In this document: piece after piece, positions 18,782 through 28,069 of the stretch | How positions within the stretch are numbered: the stretch's first letter is position 1 | Layout: every line of letters starts with the position of its first letter | Assembly (NCBI GenBank): GCA_022601535.1 | Contig: JAJACK010000002.1 | Span: 124,001-188,000, forward strand | From: Chlamydiales bacterium | GTDB lineage: Bacteria > Chlamydiota > Chlamydiia > Chlamydiales > JAAKFR01 | DNA: 64,000 nt | Direction of reading: 5' to 3' | The notes under the pieces: model-generated | Database searches by the model: none | What the model was told of the DNA's origin: nothing | Seen by the model: only the letters and a program-made list of their open reading frames with translations | Made by a program: the position numbers and the translations under genes

Positions 18782-18811
18782 TTGAAAAATTATTCTAAAA
18801 TACGGTACGCT
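18782..18811 (+). promoter_or_regulatory. Promoter of rpmG operon
   Basis: TTGAAA (18782-18787) and TACGCT (18806-18811) are 18 bases apart. A ~36-base leader with AAGGAG at 18833-18838 precedes the rpmG ATG. The same TACGCT -10 recurs before rpmB. Confidence 0.55.
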
Positions 18812-18847
18812 GGTGTGCAAAAATAATATTTTAAGGAGAAACCTCTC

Positions 18848-19006
18848 ATGGCAAGCAAAAGTAGAGAAACGATCAAGCTGAAAAGCACTGAAAGCACTGA
18901 CGTCTACTGGACGACTAAGAATAAAAAAACGACCACAGGTCGAATTGAGTTAAAGAAGTATGATCGTAAGCTTAAGAAGCATGTGATCTTCAAAGAAGCA
19001 AAGTAG
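18848..19006 (+). CDS. rpmG: 50S ribosomal protein L33
   Basis: A 52-residue basic protein, MASKSRETIKLKSTESTDVY..., with the L33 hallmark YWTTKNKKTTTGRIELKKYD. It is a small protein of the large subunit near the E site. It lacks the CxxC zinc pairs, so it is the zinc-free form. A Shine-Dalgarno AAGGAG lies 9 bases upstream. Its stop is one base before the ATG of the Lol-type permease, which implies co-transcription. The same order (L33, permease, ATPase) is remembered from C. trachomatis. Confidence 0.95.
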   Translation: MASKSRETIKLKSTESTDVYWTTKNKKTTTGRIELKKYDRKLKKHVIFKEAK

Positions 19007-19007
19007 T

Positions 19008-20981
19008 ATGCGTTTTGTCCTTTCGGTCGCATCAAAATATTTAATTCCAAAATGGAGGCAGCTCTCTGTCTCTATTATCTCTCTTGTCTCTATTTTGGTG
19101 ATTTCGTTGGTCGTTTGGCTCACAATCGTCTTTTTATCCATTACGGAAGGAATTCAACAAAACTGGCTCAAACAACTCGTCTCGCTCAATGCTCCTGTTC
19201 GGATGACCCCAACTGAGGCGTACTACTCCTCCTACTACTATAAAATAGATTCTGTCAGCTCTGATGCTGGCTACACGACAAAATCGATTGGTGAGAAGTT
19301 ATTTGCTTCTCAAAGCGACCCTTACGATCCTAACTTTGATGCAGAACTTCCCTCTGATTTTCCCTTGGCCGATTGCTATCCCGACGGCTCTTTGAAAGAT
19401 CCTGTAAAAGCTGGATTTACTGCTGCCCAAAAAATTGGGGGTGTCCGCCCTAAAGAATTTGAAGTGGCTCTTGGGAATATGCGACTCAATCTCATTCGAC
19501 ACACTCCCAATAGAGGGTACGAAGAGAGCTGCATCTCTCAGGTCTCTTACTTTACGAATATTGATGAAGAGAACCACTCTTTTAGCGAAATGGTTCAACC
19601 TCCTGAACCGGAAGACTTAAATAATTTTATGTCTTTGCTTCCAATGCAAGATCTTCCCGATTTTTTTAATCATATCGACCTAAAAGGTGTGAAAACCAAG
19701 GATGAATCGTGTCCATTTTCTTCAACTCTACACCCTTATAATGGAAATCTAAAAGGGTGTGGAATTGTAAATAATGGAGAGATCTTGCGGGTGATTATCC
19801 CTCAAAAAACAAGCGAATTACAACCCCTTTGCGACCGATATAAAGAGATGGGCTACCACGTTGTTGAATCAAACCTTCACTTCGATGGGGGAGTTCTCGA
19901 CTCCGAGTACCCTTATGTTACCTTCGATAAGGGCGTTGAATTTAAAGCAACTCTTATCGATGCATCAATGGATCAGGCTCTTTCTTACCACGACCTTCTT
20001 TTCCAAGTCGAAGGAGAAGTGCAGGGAGTCTTTTTGTCGGGAAATCTTCCGATGAATCACCTTCAAATTATCGACGCGGATATTGCAGACGACTCCCCTT
20101 TTTGGGCTTATAAGAGTCAGGTTCCTGTCGATAGTATTTTGGGTGATGGAATCATTATTTCACAAAATTACCGAAAAAATGGAATCCGTTTGGGAGATCG
20201 AGGCTATTTGAGCTATTTTGCTGCAACTCCCACCTCGACTCAAGAACAGAGACTCCCTATCTTTGTCGCCGGATTTTATGATCCAGGCCTCGTTTCATTT
20301 GGACATAAATTCGCTTTTGTCGATCCCAAAGTGACAACCTCCCTTAGAGGGAGTCTTTCAGCCCCTGATCAAACCCTTGGTAATGGTGTAAATCTTTGGA
20401 TTGCTGATGTAAATGATGCCCATAAAGTGAAACAAGAACTCGTCTCTCAGCTTGACAAGCTCGGATTGGGGAAATATTGGGAAGTTGAATCCTACCACGA
20501 CTACGACTTTGTTCAGCCTATTTTACAACAACTTTCAAGTGATAAGACCCTCTTCTCCCTCGTTGCTTTCTTGATCCTCCTCGTCGCTTGTTCGAATATC
20601 ATTTCGATGTTGATTCTCCTTGTAAATGACAAGAAAAAAGAGATTGGGATCATGCGGGCAATGGGAGCTACCTCAAAAAATATCGCCTCGATTTTTGGGA
20701 TCTGTGGATTTATTATGGGAATCATCAGCTGCCTTCTAGGAACTGTTTTAGCCATCTTTACGGTTCATCACATTGAATTTTTGGTCAGCATGCTCAATTT
20801 CTTTAAAGGGCATGAGATGTTTCAAACGGCATTTTTTGGAGCAAAACTCCCCTCTACAGTGAGTTGGGCATCTGTCATATTTGTTTTAGCAACCACTTTA
20901 GTCCTCTCAATCATTGCTGGGCTTGTTCCAGCTCTTAAAGCGGCCCGTCTCAATCCGACAGAAACATTGAGGGGTGAATGA
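19008..20981 (+). CDS. LolC/LolE-type lipoprotein-release ABC permease
   Basis: A 657-residue protein with one N-terminal membrane helix (about 20-45), a very long periplasmic domain, then three C-terminal helices beginning LFSLVAFLILLVACSNIISM and the FtsX-type cytosolic loop KKKEIGIMRAMGATSKNI. It ends with ALKAARLNPTETLRGE, typical of MacB/LolCE permeases. With LolD it would extract lipoproteins from the inner membrane for outer-membrane transport. LolC/E are usually ~400 residues, so the periplasmic part here is enlarged by roughly 240. It overlaps lolD by 4 bases (TGA/ATG). Only one permease is present locally, so it may act as a homodimer or its partner may lie elsewhere. Confidence 0.85.
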   Translation: MRFVLSVASKYLIPKWRQLSVSIISLVSILVISLVVWLTIVFLSITEGIQQNWLKQLVSLNAPVRMTPTEAYYSSYYYKIDSVSSDAGYTTKSIGEKLFASQSDPYDPNFDAELPSDFPLADCYPDGSLKDPVKAGFTAAQKIGGVRPKEFEVALGNMRLNLIRHTPNRGYEESCISQVSYFTNIDEENHSFSEMVQPPEPEDLNNFMSLLPMQDLPDFFNHIDLKGVKTKDESCPFSSTLHPYNGNLKGCGIVNNGEILRVIIPQKTSELQPLCDRYKEMGYHVVESNLHFDGGVLDSEYPYVTFDKGVEFKATLIDASMDQALSYHDLLFQVEGEVQGVFLSGNLPMNHLQIIDADIADDSPFWAYKSQVPVDSILGDGIIISQNYRKNGIRLGDRGYLSYFAATPTSTQEQRLPIFVAGFYDPGLVSFGHKFAFVDPKVTTSLRGSLSAPDQTLGNGVNLWIADVNDAHKVKQELVSQLDKLGLGKYWEVESYHDYDFVQPILQQLSSDKTLFSLVAFLILLVACSNIISMLILLVNDKKKEIGIMRAMGATSKNIASIFGICGFIMGIISCLLGTVLAIFTVHHIEFLVSMLNFFKGHEMFQTAFFGAKLPSTVSWASVIFVLATTLVLSIIAGLVPALKAARLNPTETLRGE

Positions 20982-21652
20982 TGACGACAATTTTAGCGGC
21001 AAAAAAACTCCACAAAAGCTTCTTGAGACCCAAAAAAATCGATATCTTAGACGAGGTCTCACTCAAGCTTAAAACCGGTGAGAGCATCGCCATTATGGGA
21101 GCATCTGGAGAGGGAAAAACGACCCTTTTGCAGATTTTAGGGACACTTGATAATGCGACTTCTGGCTCTTTAGAGATTGTAGGTCAACGTGTCACAGGAA
21201 AAAATGCCCCGAATCTTCGGAACCAGCATATTGGGTTTGTCTTTCAATCGTGTAATTTGCTTGCCGACTACACCGCTTTGCACAATGTGTTAATGCCAGC
21301 ACTGATTGCTGGAGAAGATATTTCTAAAGGATCTAAAAGCTATTTCAGAGCTTTAGAATTACTCAAACATGTTGGGCTTGAAGATCGAATCCACTTTCCT
21401 TCAAAGCTCCTCTCAGGTGGTGAAAAACAACGTGTTTCCATCGCCCGAGCGCTTTGCAATGACCCTCAAATCATCTTAGCTGATGAGCCGTCGGGAAATT
21501 TAGACCATTCAACATCAACGCATATTCACGCCCTTCTCTTGCAATGTGCACAGCAATTCAATAAAGGACTGATCGTGGTGACACACGATCAAGAGCTTGC
21601 AAGTCTTTGTCAATCGACGATGATTTTAAAAGAAGGGAATTTGACTACTTAA
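20978..21652 (+). CDS. lolD: LolD-type ABC transporter ATPase
   Basis: A 224-residue ATPase with Walker A GASGEGKTT (about residues 40-48), Q-loop QSCNLLADYTALHNVLMP typical of the LolD/MacB branch, signature LSGGEKQRVSIARAL, Walker B IILADEPSGNLD and switch His in VVTHD. It powers the adjacent LolC/E-like permease in releasing lipoproteins from the inner membrane. The start overlaps the permease stop. A second ATG (20981) directly follows the first. Confidence 0.92.
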   Translation: MMTTILAAKKLHKSFLRPKKIDILDEVSLKLKTGESIAIMGASGEGKTTLLQILGTLDNATSGSLEIVGQRVTGKNAPNLRNQHIGFVFQSCNLLADYTALHNVLMPALIAGEDISKGSKSYFRALELLKHVGLEDRIHFPSKLLSGGEKQRVSIARALCNDPQIILADEPSGNLDHSTSTHIHALLLQCAQQFNKGLIVVTHDQELASLCQSTMILKEGNLTT

Positions 21653-21665
21653 GGAGACTCTGACA

Positions 21666-22856
21666 ATGAACAAAAGCTTTATCACCCATCTCGACAATGA
21701 AATTGAACAACTGAAAGAGAACGGCCTCTACAAAAGTGAGCGTATCATCCTCTCTCCTCAACAATCTGAAGTCTCTTTGAAAGGTCAAGAGCATGTCTTG
21801 AATTTCTGTTCAAATAACTACCTAGGACTTGCCAATCACCCCCGAGTGGTTGAAGCTGCAAAATCGAGTTATAAAAAACATGGCTTTGGACTCGCCTCGG
21901 TACGTTTTATCTGTGGAACACAAGATGTTCATATTGAGCTTGAAAAGAAGATCTCCTCTTTCCTCGGAAGTGAAGAGACTATTTTGTACAGTTCATGCTT
22001 CGATGCAAATGGAGGACTTTTTGAGACTTTGCTTGGTCCAGAAGATGCGGTGATCAGCGATGCGCTTAACCATGCGAGTATTATCGATGGAATTCGTCTT
22101 TGCAAGGCAAAGCGACTCCGCTTCCGGAACAATGATATGGCTCATCTCGAAGAACAATTGAAAGAAGCACAAGATTGCCGTTTTAGGCTCATTGCGACAG
22201 ATGGGGTTTTCTCCATGGATGGAATTATCGCTAATTTAGAAGCTGTTTGTGATCTAGCCGATAAATATGATGCGATTGTTATGATCGACGATTGTCACGC
22301 AGCAGGATTTTTGGGAGAAAATGGACGAGGCACACATGAATATTGCAAAGTGCTCGATCGAGTTGATATTATTACCGGAACCTTGGGTAAAGCGCTTGGA
22401 GGAGCTTCTGGGGGATTCACTTCAGGAAGAGCTCAAATCATCTCATGGCTTCGACAAAGATCACGCCCCTATCTCTTCTCAAATACGCTCGCCCCTTCGA
22501 TCGCAACGGCATCTATCGAAGTTTTAAATATCCTAGAAGAAGAAGGAGCTGCACTGCGAGCACAGCTATTTGATAATGCCAACCATTTCCGAAAAAAAAT
22601 GACAACCCTTGGCTTCACTCTTGCAGGGAAAGACCATCCAATTATCCCGGTCATGATTGGAGATGCCAAACTCACACAGGTTTTTGCAAAGAAAATGCTC
22701 GAAGAGGGAATCTATGTGGTAGGATTTTTCTATCCAGTTGTCCCTCAGGGAGCGGCACGTATTCGAACACAAATGTCAGCAGTACATACAAAAGAGGATG
22801 TCGACAGAGCGATTGCAGCTTTTGAAAAAGTTGGTAAAGAGCTGAATGTCATTTAA
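21666..22856 (+). CDS. kbl: Glycine C-acetyltransferase (2-amino-3-ketobutyrate CoA ligase)
   Basis: A 396-residue fold-type I PLP enzyme of the alpha-oxoamine synthase family. It contains NFCSNNYLGLANHP near the N-terminus, DGVFSMDG, the aspartate/histidine motif VMIDDCHAAGFLG, and the PLP-lysine loop TGTLGKALGGASGGF. It cleaves 2-amino-3-oxobutyrate with CoA into glycine and acetyl-CoA. The next gene makes that substrate from threonine, so the pair is the kbl-tdh threonine catabolic unit. AAGGAG-like bases (aaggagactctgaca) precede the ATG. It follows lolD by 13 bases. Confidence 0.94.
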   Translation: MNKSFITHLDNEIEQLKENGLYKSERIILSPQQSEVSLKGQEHVLNFCSNNYLGLANHPRVVEAAKSSYKKHGFGLASVRFICGTQDVHIELEKKISSFLGSEETILYSSCFDANGGLFETLLGPEDAVISDALNHASIIDGIRLCKAKRLRFRNNDMAHLEEQLKEAQDCRFRLIATDGVFSMDGIIANLEAVCDLADKYDAIVMIDDCHAAGFLGENGRGTHEYCKVLDRVDIITGTLGKALGGASGGFTSGRAQIISWLRQRSRPYLFSNTLAPSIATASIEVLNILEEEGAALRAQLFDNANHFRKKMTTLGFTLAGKDHPIIPVMIGDAKLTQVFAKKMLEEGIYVVGFFYPVVPQGAARIRTQMSAVHTKEDVDRAIAAFEKVGKELNVI

Positions 22857-22862
22857 AAATTT

Positions 22863-23891
22863 ATGAAAGCAATTGTTAAAAAAGAGCCCAAAGAAGGTGT
22901 TTGGGTAGAAGATGTCCCAATTCCAGTCATTGGAGAGGACGATCTCTTGATTAAAATCGAGAAAACATCGATTTGTGGAACTGATGTCCACCTCTATAAG
23001 TGGGATGAATGGGCATCTAAAACACTCCCTGTCCCCTCAACTATTGGCCATGAATTTGTAGGACGTGTTGTTGAAATAGGAAAAAATGTCAAAGGATTTA
23101 AAGAGGGAGACCGTGTTTCTGGAGAGGGACATATCACTTGTGGACGGTGCTACCAGTGTCGCATAGGAAAGCGGGTTTTATGCCCTCACACAGTTGGTGT
23201 TGGAGTGAACCGAGATGGCTGTTTTGCTGAGTTTCTCAGTATTCCAGCAAGTAACGCTTTTCCTGTTCCAGAGTCTATTTCAGATGAAGTTGCCTGTATC
23301 TTTGACCCAATGGGCAATGCTGTTCATACCGCACTCTCTTGTGATCTTGTTGGAAAAGATGTTCTTATCACTGGAGCTGGACCAATTGGCTTGATGAGCA
23401 TTCCGATTGCAAAAAAAGCTGGTGCACGCAATGTTGTGATTTCAGATCTCAATCCTTACAGGCTTGAGCTTGCAAAAAAGATGAATCCCACACGAGTGGT
23501 TGACATTTCAAAAGAATCGGTCAAATCGGCTATCAAAGAGATTGGAATGACAGAAGGGTTTGAAGTGTGTTTAGAAATGTCGGGAAGCCCCAAAGCATTT
23601 GAAGAACTTCCAGATCTTGCAACAACAGGTGGACAGCTTATTCTCTTGGGGATCCTTCCTTCTCATGCAGCAATTGACTGGGTCTCTGTTATCTTTAAAA
23701 TGTTGACGATCAAAGGAATTTATGGACGTCGAATCTTTGAGACGTGGTACCAAATGTGCCACCTCCTAGAAAGTGGACTTGACATCACTCCTGTGATCAC
23801 GCACCGTTACTCTGCAGATGATTTTCAAAAAGGATTCGATGCGATGCTCTCTGGCAATGCTGGAAAAGTGATCCTCGACTGGACATGTTAG
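22863..23891 (+). CDS. tdh: L-threonine 3-dehydrogenase
   Basis: A 342-residue zinc alcohol dehydrogenase-type enzyme. It has catalytic-zinc elements [16 protein letters not shown] and GHEFVGRVV, structural-zinc cysteines [15 protein letters not shown], and the NAD-binding [18 protein letters not shown]. It oxidises L-threonine to 2-amino-3-oxobutyrate with NAD+, feeding Kbl. It follows kbl by 6 bases, and its end overlaps the prenyl synthase start by 7 bases, so kbl, tdh and ispA are one operon. Length and motifs are normal for the family. Confidence 0.95.
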   Translation: MKAIVKKEPKEGVWVEDVPIPVIGEDDLLIKIEKTSICGTDVHLYKWDEWASKTLPVPSTIGHEFVGRVVEIGKNVKGFKEGDRVSGEGHITCGRCYQCRIGKRVLCPHTVGVGVNRDGCFAEFLSIPASNAFPVPESISDEVACIFDPMGNAVHTALSCDLVGKDVLITGAGPIGLMSIPIAKKAGARNVVISDLNPYRLELAKKMNPTRVVDISKESVKSAIKEIGMTEGFEVCLEMSGSPKAFEELPDLATTGGQLILLGILPSHAAIDWVSVIFKMLTIKGIYGRRIFETWYQMCHLLESGLDITPVITHRYSADDFQKGFDAMLSGNAGKVILDWTC

Positions 23892-24637
23892 ACTTAATTA
23901 ATCAAGCATTAGAAACAGTGATCCCAAAGGGGGCTCTTCTCAAAGAACCTGCCCTCTACTCTCTTCTTTCAAACGGTAAACGGATCCGTCCCCTCCTTGT
24001 TTTAACAACTGTTGAAATGCTCCAAGCTCCTATTGAAAAAGCTCTCAAACCTGCCTGTGCTCTTGAACTTATTCATACCTATTCACTCATCCACGATGAC
24101 CTCCCCTGTATGGATGATGACGACTATCGGCGTGGAAAAAAAACACTTCATCGCGCCTATGATGAAGCTACTGCTGTGCTCACTGGAGACTACCTTCTCA
24201 CCTATGCTTTTGAGCTTTTAAGTCAGGCCACAGACCTTAAATCTGAGCAGCGACTTAAACTGATCCAAATCCTCTCAAAAAGAGCTGGTATTTTTGGGAT
24301 GGTAGGAGGTCAAGTCTTAGATATTCAAGAGAGTAAAGAGGTTGACCTTCTTCATTCTTTGAAAACAGCAGCTCTTTTTCAAGCCGCCCTCGAATTTGCT
24401 GAAGTGATCGGTGAAGTGGATGATCCCAAACTTTCTGAATTTGGCCACTCCTTTGGAATGCTCTTTCAAGCGGCAGATGATCTCGATGATAAAGACCATC
24501 CGTTAGGAGAAGAGCATGCCAAAAAGAGCGCAGCAAAAGCATTAGAGCAGTGCGAAGGCATCCTCGCTCAACTCAACTACAATACAGCCCCTTTAAAGAG
24601 CTATCTTGAGATGTACTTAGGTTTAGCGCTCCTATAG
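23885..24637 (+). CDS. ispA: Polyprenyl (farnesyl/geranyl) diphosphate synthase
   Basis: A 250-residue all-helical prenyltransferase with [10 protein letters not shown], the first aspartate-rich motif [19 protein letters not shown] and the second [11 protein letters not shown]. It condenses isopentenyl and allylic diphosphates, probably making farnesyl diphosphate. It is somewhat shorter than E. coli IspA (299). The C-terminus ends early and overlaps the convergent carbonic anhydrase gene by 37 bases. Chain length cannot be decided by eye. Confidence 0.88.
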   Translation: MLDLINQALETVIPKGALLKEPALYSLLSNGKRIRPLLVLTTVEMLQAPIEKALKPACALELIHTYSLIHDDLPCMDDDDYRRGKKTLHRAYDEATAVLTGDYLLTYAFELLSQATDLKSEQRLKLIQILSKRAGIFGMVGGQVLDIQESKEVDLLHSLKTAALFQAALEFAEVIGEVDDPKLSEFGHSFGMLFQAADDLDDKDHPLGEEHAKKSAAKALEQCEGILAQLNYNTAPLKSYLEMYLGLALL

Positions 24638-25329
24638 ACCTTTCGGCCATTAAGTGGCATCGTGGGGCGATTATTCGCTGGAAAAAACCTTCGAAAATCT
24701 TCGATTTGTTCCTTAGAAAATTGCATTGGTCTTTCCCAGATGTACCACATCACATTTGGAATGCAAGGAGGGCTAGTGCTCGATCCTTTATAGTGAAAGA
24801 GGTTAGATTTTTGTGGGAAAAAAGAGAGTAGATCGATTTTATCTTTTGAATAGACTCCTCTATCTCCTGTTTGTTGGTCGATCTTTTCCCAAATGGTGTC
24901 CATTGCCTTAAGAGGCTCTCCTTCAATACAAAATAATCCTAAAACAACAATGTCTCCTGCTTTATTTTGGTGGAGAAAATGCGTTTCAATCGGGTAATGG
25001 AGTCCGTTTACTGTGTGCTCTGAAGGGTAATGAGAGTGGAACTGAACTAAATCGTATCGCTCTCCGCCAACTGTAATATAAGCCCCTTTTTGAGGTGTAA
25101 CCTTCAGTTGATAGCCTACATTCTTTACTTTGAACGTGGTAGGAGGATAGTGAAACTCAATCGAGGGAAAATCTTCAATTGTCACATCACCTGTGTCAAT
25201 ATTGATTGGAGATTGATATTTGCCTGTTTGACACTCCCCTCCCCAACTCTCAGTTCCATTTTCCCCTGAATAGGAGACTTTGGCACAAAGTGGTGTCATC
25301 AACACCAAATAGAAAAAAATTGCTCTCAT
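24601..25329 (-). CDS. Periplasmic alpha-type carbonic anhydrase
   Basis: A 242-residue protein with a signal peptide (residues 1-16, MRAIFFYLVLMTPLCA), so it is exported. The mature part has the alpha-class hallmarks: GxxGxESWG, QSPINI, the zinc ligands His98 and His100 in QFHSHYPSEH, His117 in IETHFLH, and the C-terminal YKGSSTSPPC...W substrate-pocket segment. It interconverts CO2 and bicarbonate. A GGAGG Shine-Dalgarno precedes the ATG. The last 37 bases overlap the end of ispA on the other strand. Confidence 0.93.
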   Translation of the reverse strand: MRAIFFYLVLMTPLCAKVSYSGENGTESWGGECQTGKYQSPINIDTGDVTIEDFPSIEFHYPPTTFKVKNVGYQLKVTPQKGAYITVGGERYDLVQFHSHYPSEHTVNGLHYPIETHFLHQNKAGDIVVLGLFCIEGEPLKAMDTIWEKIDQQTGDRGVYSKDKIDLLSFFPQKSNLFHYKGSSTSPPCIPNVMWYIWERPMQFSKEQIEDFRRFFPANNRPTMPLNGRKVYRSAKPKYISR

Positions 25330-25409
25330 TTCACCCTCCGTTTCCTCTTGTATACACCATCTTTCAATGTTTTCTAGAAAAAAAAGATTATTCTAGCTAT
25401 TTTTTTGGC

Positions 25410-26009
25410 ATGAAACGATGGGTTGATTTACCACTAAGTTTAATTGCTCTTATTTTGCTCACCCCTTTTTTTCTTCTTATTGCTGTCATTATTTCAATCG
25501 CTTCGCCCGGACCTATTTTCTACTCACAAAAGCGATTAGGGAAAAATGGAAAGGTGTTTTGCTGTTATAAATTCCGGACAATGCACATCGATGCAGATAA
25601 CAGGTTAACACAGATTCTTCAGCTCTATCCAGAATACAAAAAAGAGTGGGTCTCCCATCAAAAATTGAAAGAAGATCCTCGGATCTTTTCTCTTGGTCGG
25701 GTACTTCGAAGATTTTCTCTCGATGAGCTTCCACAATTTTACAATGTTTTGAAAGGAGATTTAAGCATCGTCGGCCCCCGCCCCTATATGGTGGATCAAA
25801 AAAAACTCCTCGGCTCCTATTGTGATAAAATTTTATCCCTTAGACCTGGGATTACAGGACTGTGGCAAACCTCAGGACGAAGCTCAACAACATTTAAAGA
25901 GAGAATCAAACTCGATGCAGCATATGTTGATCGGAGATCCCCCTTTCTCAATCTTCAGTTAATTTTAAAAACTGTTCCAGCGGTATTTTTCCAAAATGAT
26001 GCGTGCTAG
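25410..26009 (+). CDS. Undecaprenyl-phosphate sugar (phospho)transferase family protein
   Basis: 199 residues from the ATG at 25410. The frame is open further upstream, but that part lies inside the carbonic anhydrase gene and has no family similarity. The protein has one N-terminal membrane hairpin (LPLSLIALILLTPFFLLIAVII), then the bacterial sugar transferase signatures SPGPIFYSQKRLG, CCYKFRTM, FSLDELPQFYNVLKGDLSIVGPRP and LRPGITGLWQ. Such enzymes transfer a sugar-1-phosphate to a polyprenyl phosphate to start surface-polysaccharide or lipid-linked glycan synthesis. The sugar is unknown, and no other glycan genes lie nearby. The 3' end overlaps the next gene by 14 bases. Confidence 0.9.
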   Translation: MKRWVDLPLSLIALILLTPFFLLIAVIISIASPGPIFYSQKRLGKNGKVFCCYKFRTMHIDADNRLTQILQLYPEYKKEWVSHQKLKEDPRIFSLGRVLRRFSLDELPQFYNVLKGDLSIVGPRPYMVDQKKLLGSYCDKILSLRPGITGLWQTSGRSSTTFKERIKLDAAYVDRRSPFLNLQLILKTVPAVFFQNDAC

Positions 26010-26505
26010 TTTTTTCATCTCTTTCCTTTCCGCTCTTCTCTTCCCTTCTTATTTCCCCACTGTCCATCTTGTATTTTTTGCTCCTCACCTAGTTGTTTGC
26101 TTTTACAAAAAGACACGGTACGCTGTTTTGTGGAGAAGTTTGGGGTGTGGAGTTTTGATCGATCTTCTTTCATCAGCTCCGATCTTTGGCGTGACACCCT
26201 TGAGCTATTCTATTGCAACGCTTTTTCTCTATGGAAGAAAGAGCAATTTTTTTGAAGATAAGCCTTCCACAATTCCTGTTCTAACAATCTTTTTCTCAAT
26301 GGTTGTGGGAGTGATTACAGCGGCAATATATCTCATTTTTGGTAGTGGATACACTTTTAGCTGGCGATTTATCGTGACAGATCTTTTAGAAATGCCCATT
26401 CTTGATGGACTATTCGCTCTTTTTCTATTTGCCCTTCCCTTCCAAATCGGCCGAAGGGTGGCGAAGCTGAAGTTCTACGCACATTTTAAGAAAAAATACC
26501 GGTGA
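25996..26505 (+). CDS. MreD-like small integral membrane protein
   Basis: A 169-residue protein with about five hydrophobic segments and short loops. The internal pattern CGVLIDLLSSAPIFGVTPLSYSIATLFLY resembles the central motif of MreD, the membrane partner of MreC and MreB in wall synthesis. Chlamydiae use MreB in division, so an MreD-like protein would make sense, but the similarity is only by eye. The start is ATGATG at 25996, within the end of the sugar transferase gene, so the two are coupled. The 3' end overlaps the convergent LRR gene by 20 bases. Confidence 0.55.
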   Translation: MMRASFFISFLSALLFPSYFPTVHLVFFAPHLVVCFYKKTRYAVLWRSLGCGVLIDLLSSAPIFGVTPLSYSIATLFLYGRKSNFFEDKPSTIPVLTIFFSMVVGVITAAIYLIFGSGYTFSWRFIVTDLLEMPILDGLFALFLFALPFQIGRRVAKLKFYAHFKKKYR

Positions 26506-27973
26506 TAATTTCCTCTGTCAATCGAAGGATCGCCTCTTCTTCCTGTTCTTTAAGCGCTTTATTTTGACTTAGATACTCCATCTCCTGAATATCCTCACTT
26601 TGTCTTCTTCTAAGGAGTCCCCCTTGAGCCGCTTGAGTCCTGCTTTCTATCGTAAAGAATTTTAAAGTGTGGTGTTCCTTGAGATATCCCCTCCAATAGT
26701 CAAATCTTGCGATCAACTTAGCTCTAGGAATCTTTTCAATTTCTGCTGCAATTTCTTCAAGCTCTTCAGCTGGTATTTTTCCAATTTTTTCATGAAGCAT
26801 AGAGTGGACTGCTGTCACAAGAGCGAGTCTTTCTCCCAGATTAGTCTCGGCATATAGAACTTTCTCAACATTCTCAAGACCTAGATATTTTTTTAATACA
26901 GCGCGTCTTAATTCTAGAGTTCGACTGCAACCAACAAGAAGCTCGACTCTAGTAGAAAGAGGTGCATCTGTTTGAAGAGTATGCAACTTCCACTCTGTGT
27001 AGACAAGATTAAGAGACATGGCAGCCCGATCTCCACAACGTGTAAGATCTGCTACAATCAAGTTAAAAAAGCGTTCTCTGAACTTGGGATCTTCATAGAT
27101 GTCTTTTAAGATGGCACAGGTTGTTTCTGCAAGCCCCTTTTGGTCGCATTTAAAGTCTTTTGCTCTCTCTAGCCGTATAAGCCAAGTATAGAGATTTTTT
27201 TTCTCTTCCTCCTTCAATTTTGGACCCATCCACTCTTCAGTAAGACCCGCAGCTTTTTTCCATAAAGCGATCTTACAAGAAAACTTTTCAGCTAAAGTGG
27301 GTATCTTTTTACCATGTGTAACAGTTTGCTCTCGAATAGATCGAGGGATTTGAGTTCCTTCAGTCATAAGAGAGGTTAATTGAGGGCAATTCCCCAAAGA
27401 GAGCGGAAGGATGGAAAGATTTGAATTCCTAAGTAATACCATCTTTCTGAGTTGAGTAAGGCCCCCAATGGAAGGTGGAAGGGTTCTTAGATCATTATCA
27501 AATAGATAAATTTCAATTAGATGTGTTAATTGCCCTATTGTGTCAGGAAGAGAGCTGAACTGATTATTTCCTATATAGAGTCCACTTAGATTTGTTAATC
27601 GATCGATGCTTTGAGGAAGTGTTGTTAAACGGTTACCATTCAGGTAAAGCTCTGTTAAATTGACCAAGAGGCCTATTGTTTCAGGAAGTCCTTCTAGCTG
27701 ATTGTTAGAAGCATTGAGTGTTGTCAGGTTTGTTAAGTGCCCGATACAATCTGGAAGTTCTTCAAGTTCACAAGAAGATAAGTTTAAATTTGTTTGGTTA
27801 AGTAAGGTTCCAGATGCAATTGCTTGCTTCATCTCAGTTGAGTGCATTTGCAAAAACCCGACAAGCTCGTTAAATGCTTCAGGAGGAATGTGAGTTGCTT
27901 GATTTTTTACCTGTAGATCTTCTGGAAAAGGGAGAGAGTGACTCACTGAATGATATGATGATACTGGTCCCAT
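26486..27973 (-). CDS. LRR + NEL-type E3 ubiquitin ligase, copy 3 (no hydrophobic domain)
   Basis: 495 residues. It starts with ~20 residues rich in Ser/Pro/His, a composition compatible with a T3SS signal. The shared ATHIPPEAFNELVGFLQ module follows, then about six LRRs (residues 60-200) and the NEL-like C-terminal domain with Cys313 in LTRCGDRAAMSLN, then ENVEKVLYAETNLGERLALV and FDYWRGYLKEHH. It lacks the N-terminal hydrophobic pair of copies 1 and 2, so it would be soluble. It is more divergent than the tandem pair and lies alone between a membrane protein gene and folD. No Shine-Dalgarno is seen. A weak -10-like TAAAGT lies 6 bases before the ATG. Confidence 0.78.
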   Translation of the reverse strand: MGPVSSYHSVSHSLPFPEDLQVKNQATHIPPEAFNELVGFLQMHSTEMKQAIASGTLLNQTNLNLSSCELEELPDCIGHLTNLTTLNASNNQLEGLPETIGLLVNLTELYLNGNRLTTLPQSIDRLTNLSGLYIGNNQFSSLPDTIGQLTHLIEIYLFDNDLRTLPPSIGGLTQLRKMVLLRNSNLSILPLSLGNCPQLTSLMTEGTQIPRSIREQTVTHGKKIPTLAEKFSCKIALWKKAAGLTEEWMGPKLKEEEKKNLYTWLIRLERAKDFKCDQKGLAETTCAILKDIYEDPKFRERFFNLIVADLTRCGDRAAMSLNLVYTEWKLHTLQTDAPLSTRVELLVGCSRTLELRRAVLKKYLGLENVEKVLYAETNLGERLALVTAVHSMLHEKIGKIPAEELEEIAAEIEKIPRAKLIARFDYWRGYLKEHHTLKFFTIESRTQAAQGGLLRRRQSEDIQEMEYLSQNKALKEQEEEAILRLTEEIITGIFS

Positions 27974-28069
27974 GGGTAAACTTTACAATGCGTCTAGATT
28001 AAAATGGTAATGCTATTTTTTGATGAAATGTTAACACAAAAAGTGAGCAAATGGTTAAACTTGGGATCG

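Noticed and set aside
25206-25409. Upstream extension of the sugar transferase frame
   Set aside because: It runs antisense through the carbonic anhydrase signal peptide region, and PF02397 proteins begin near the membrane hairpin at 25410.
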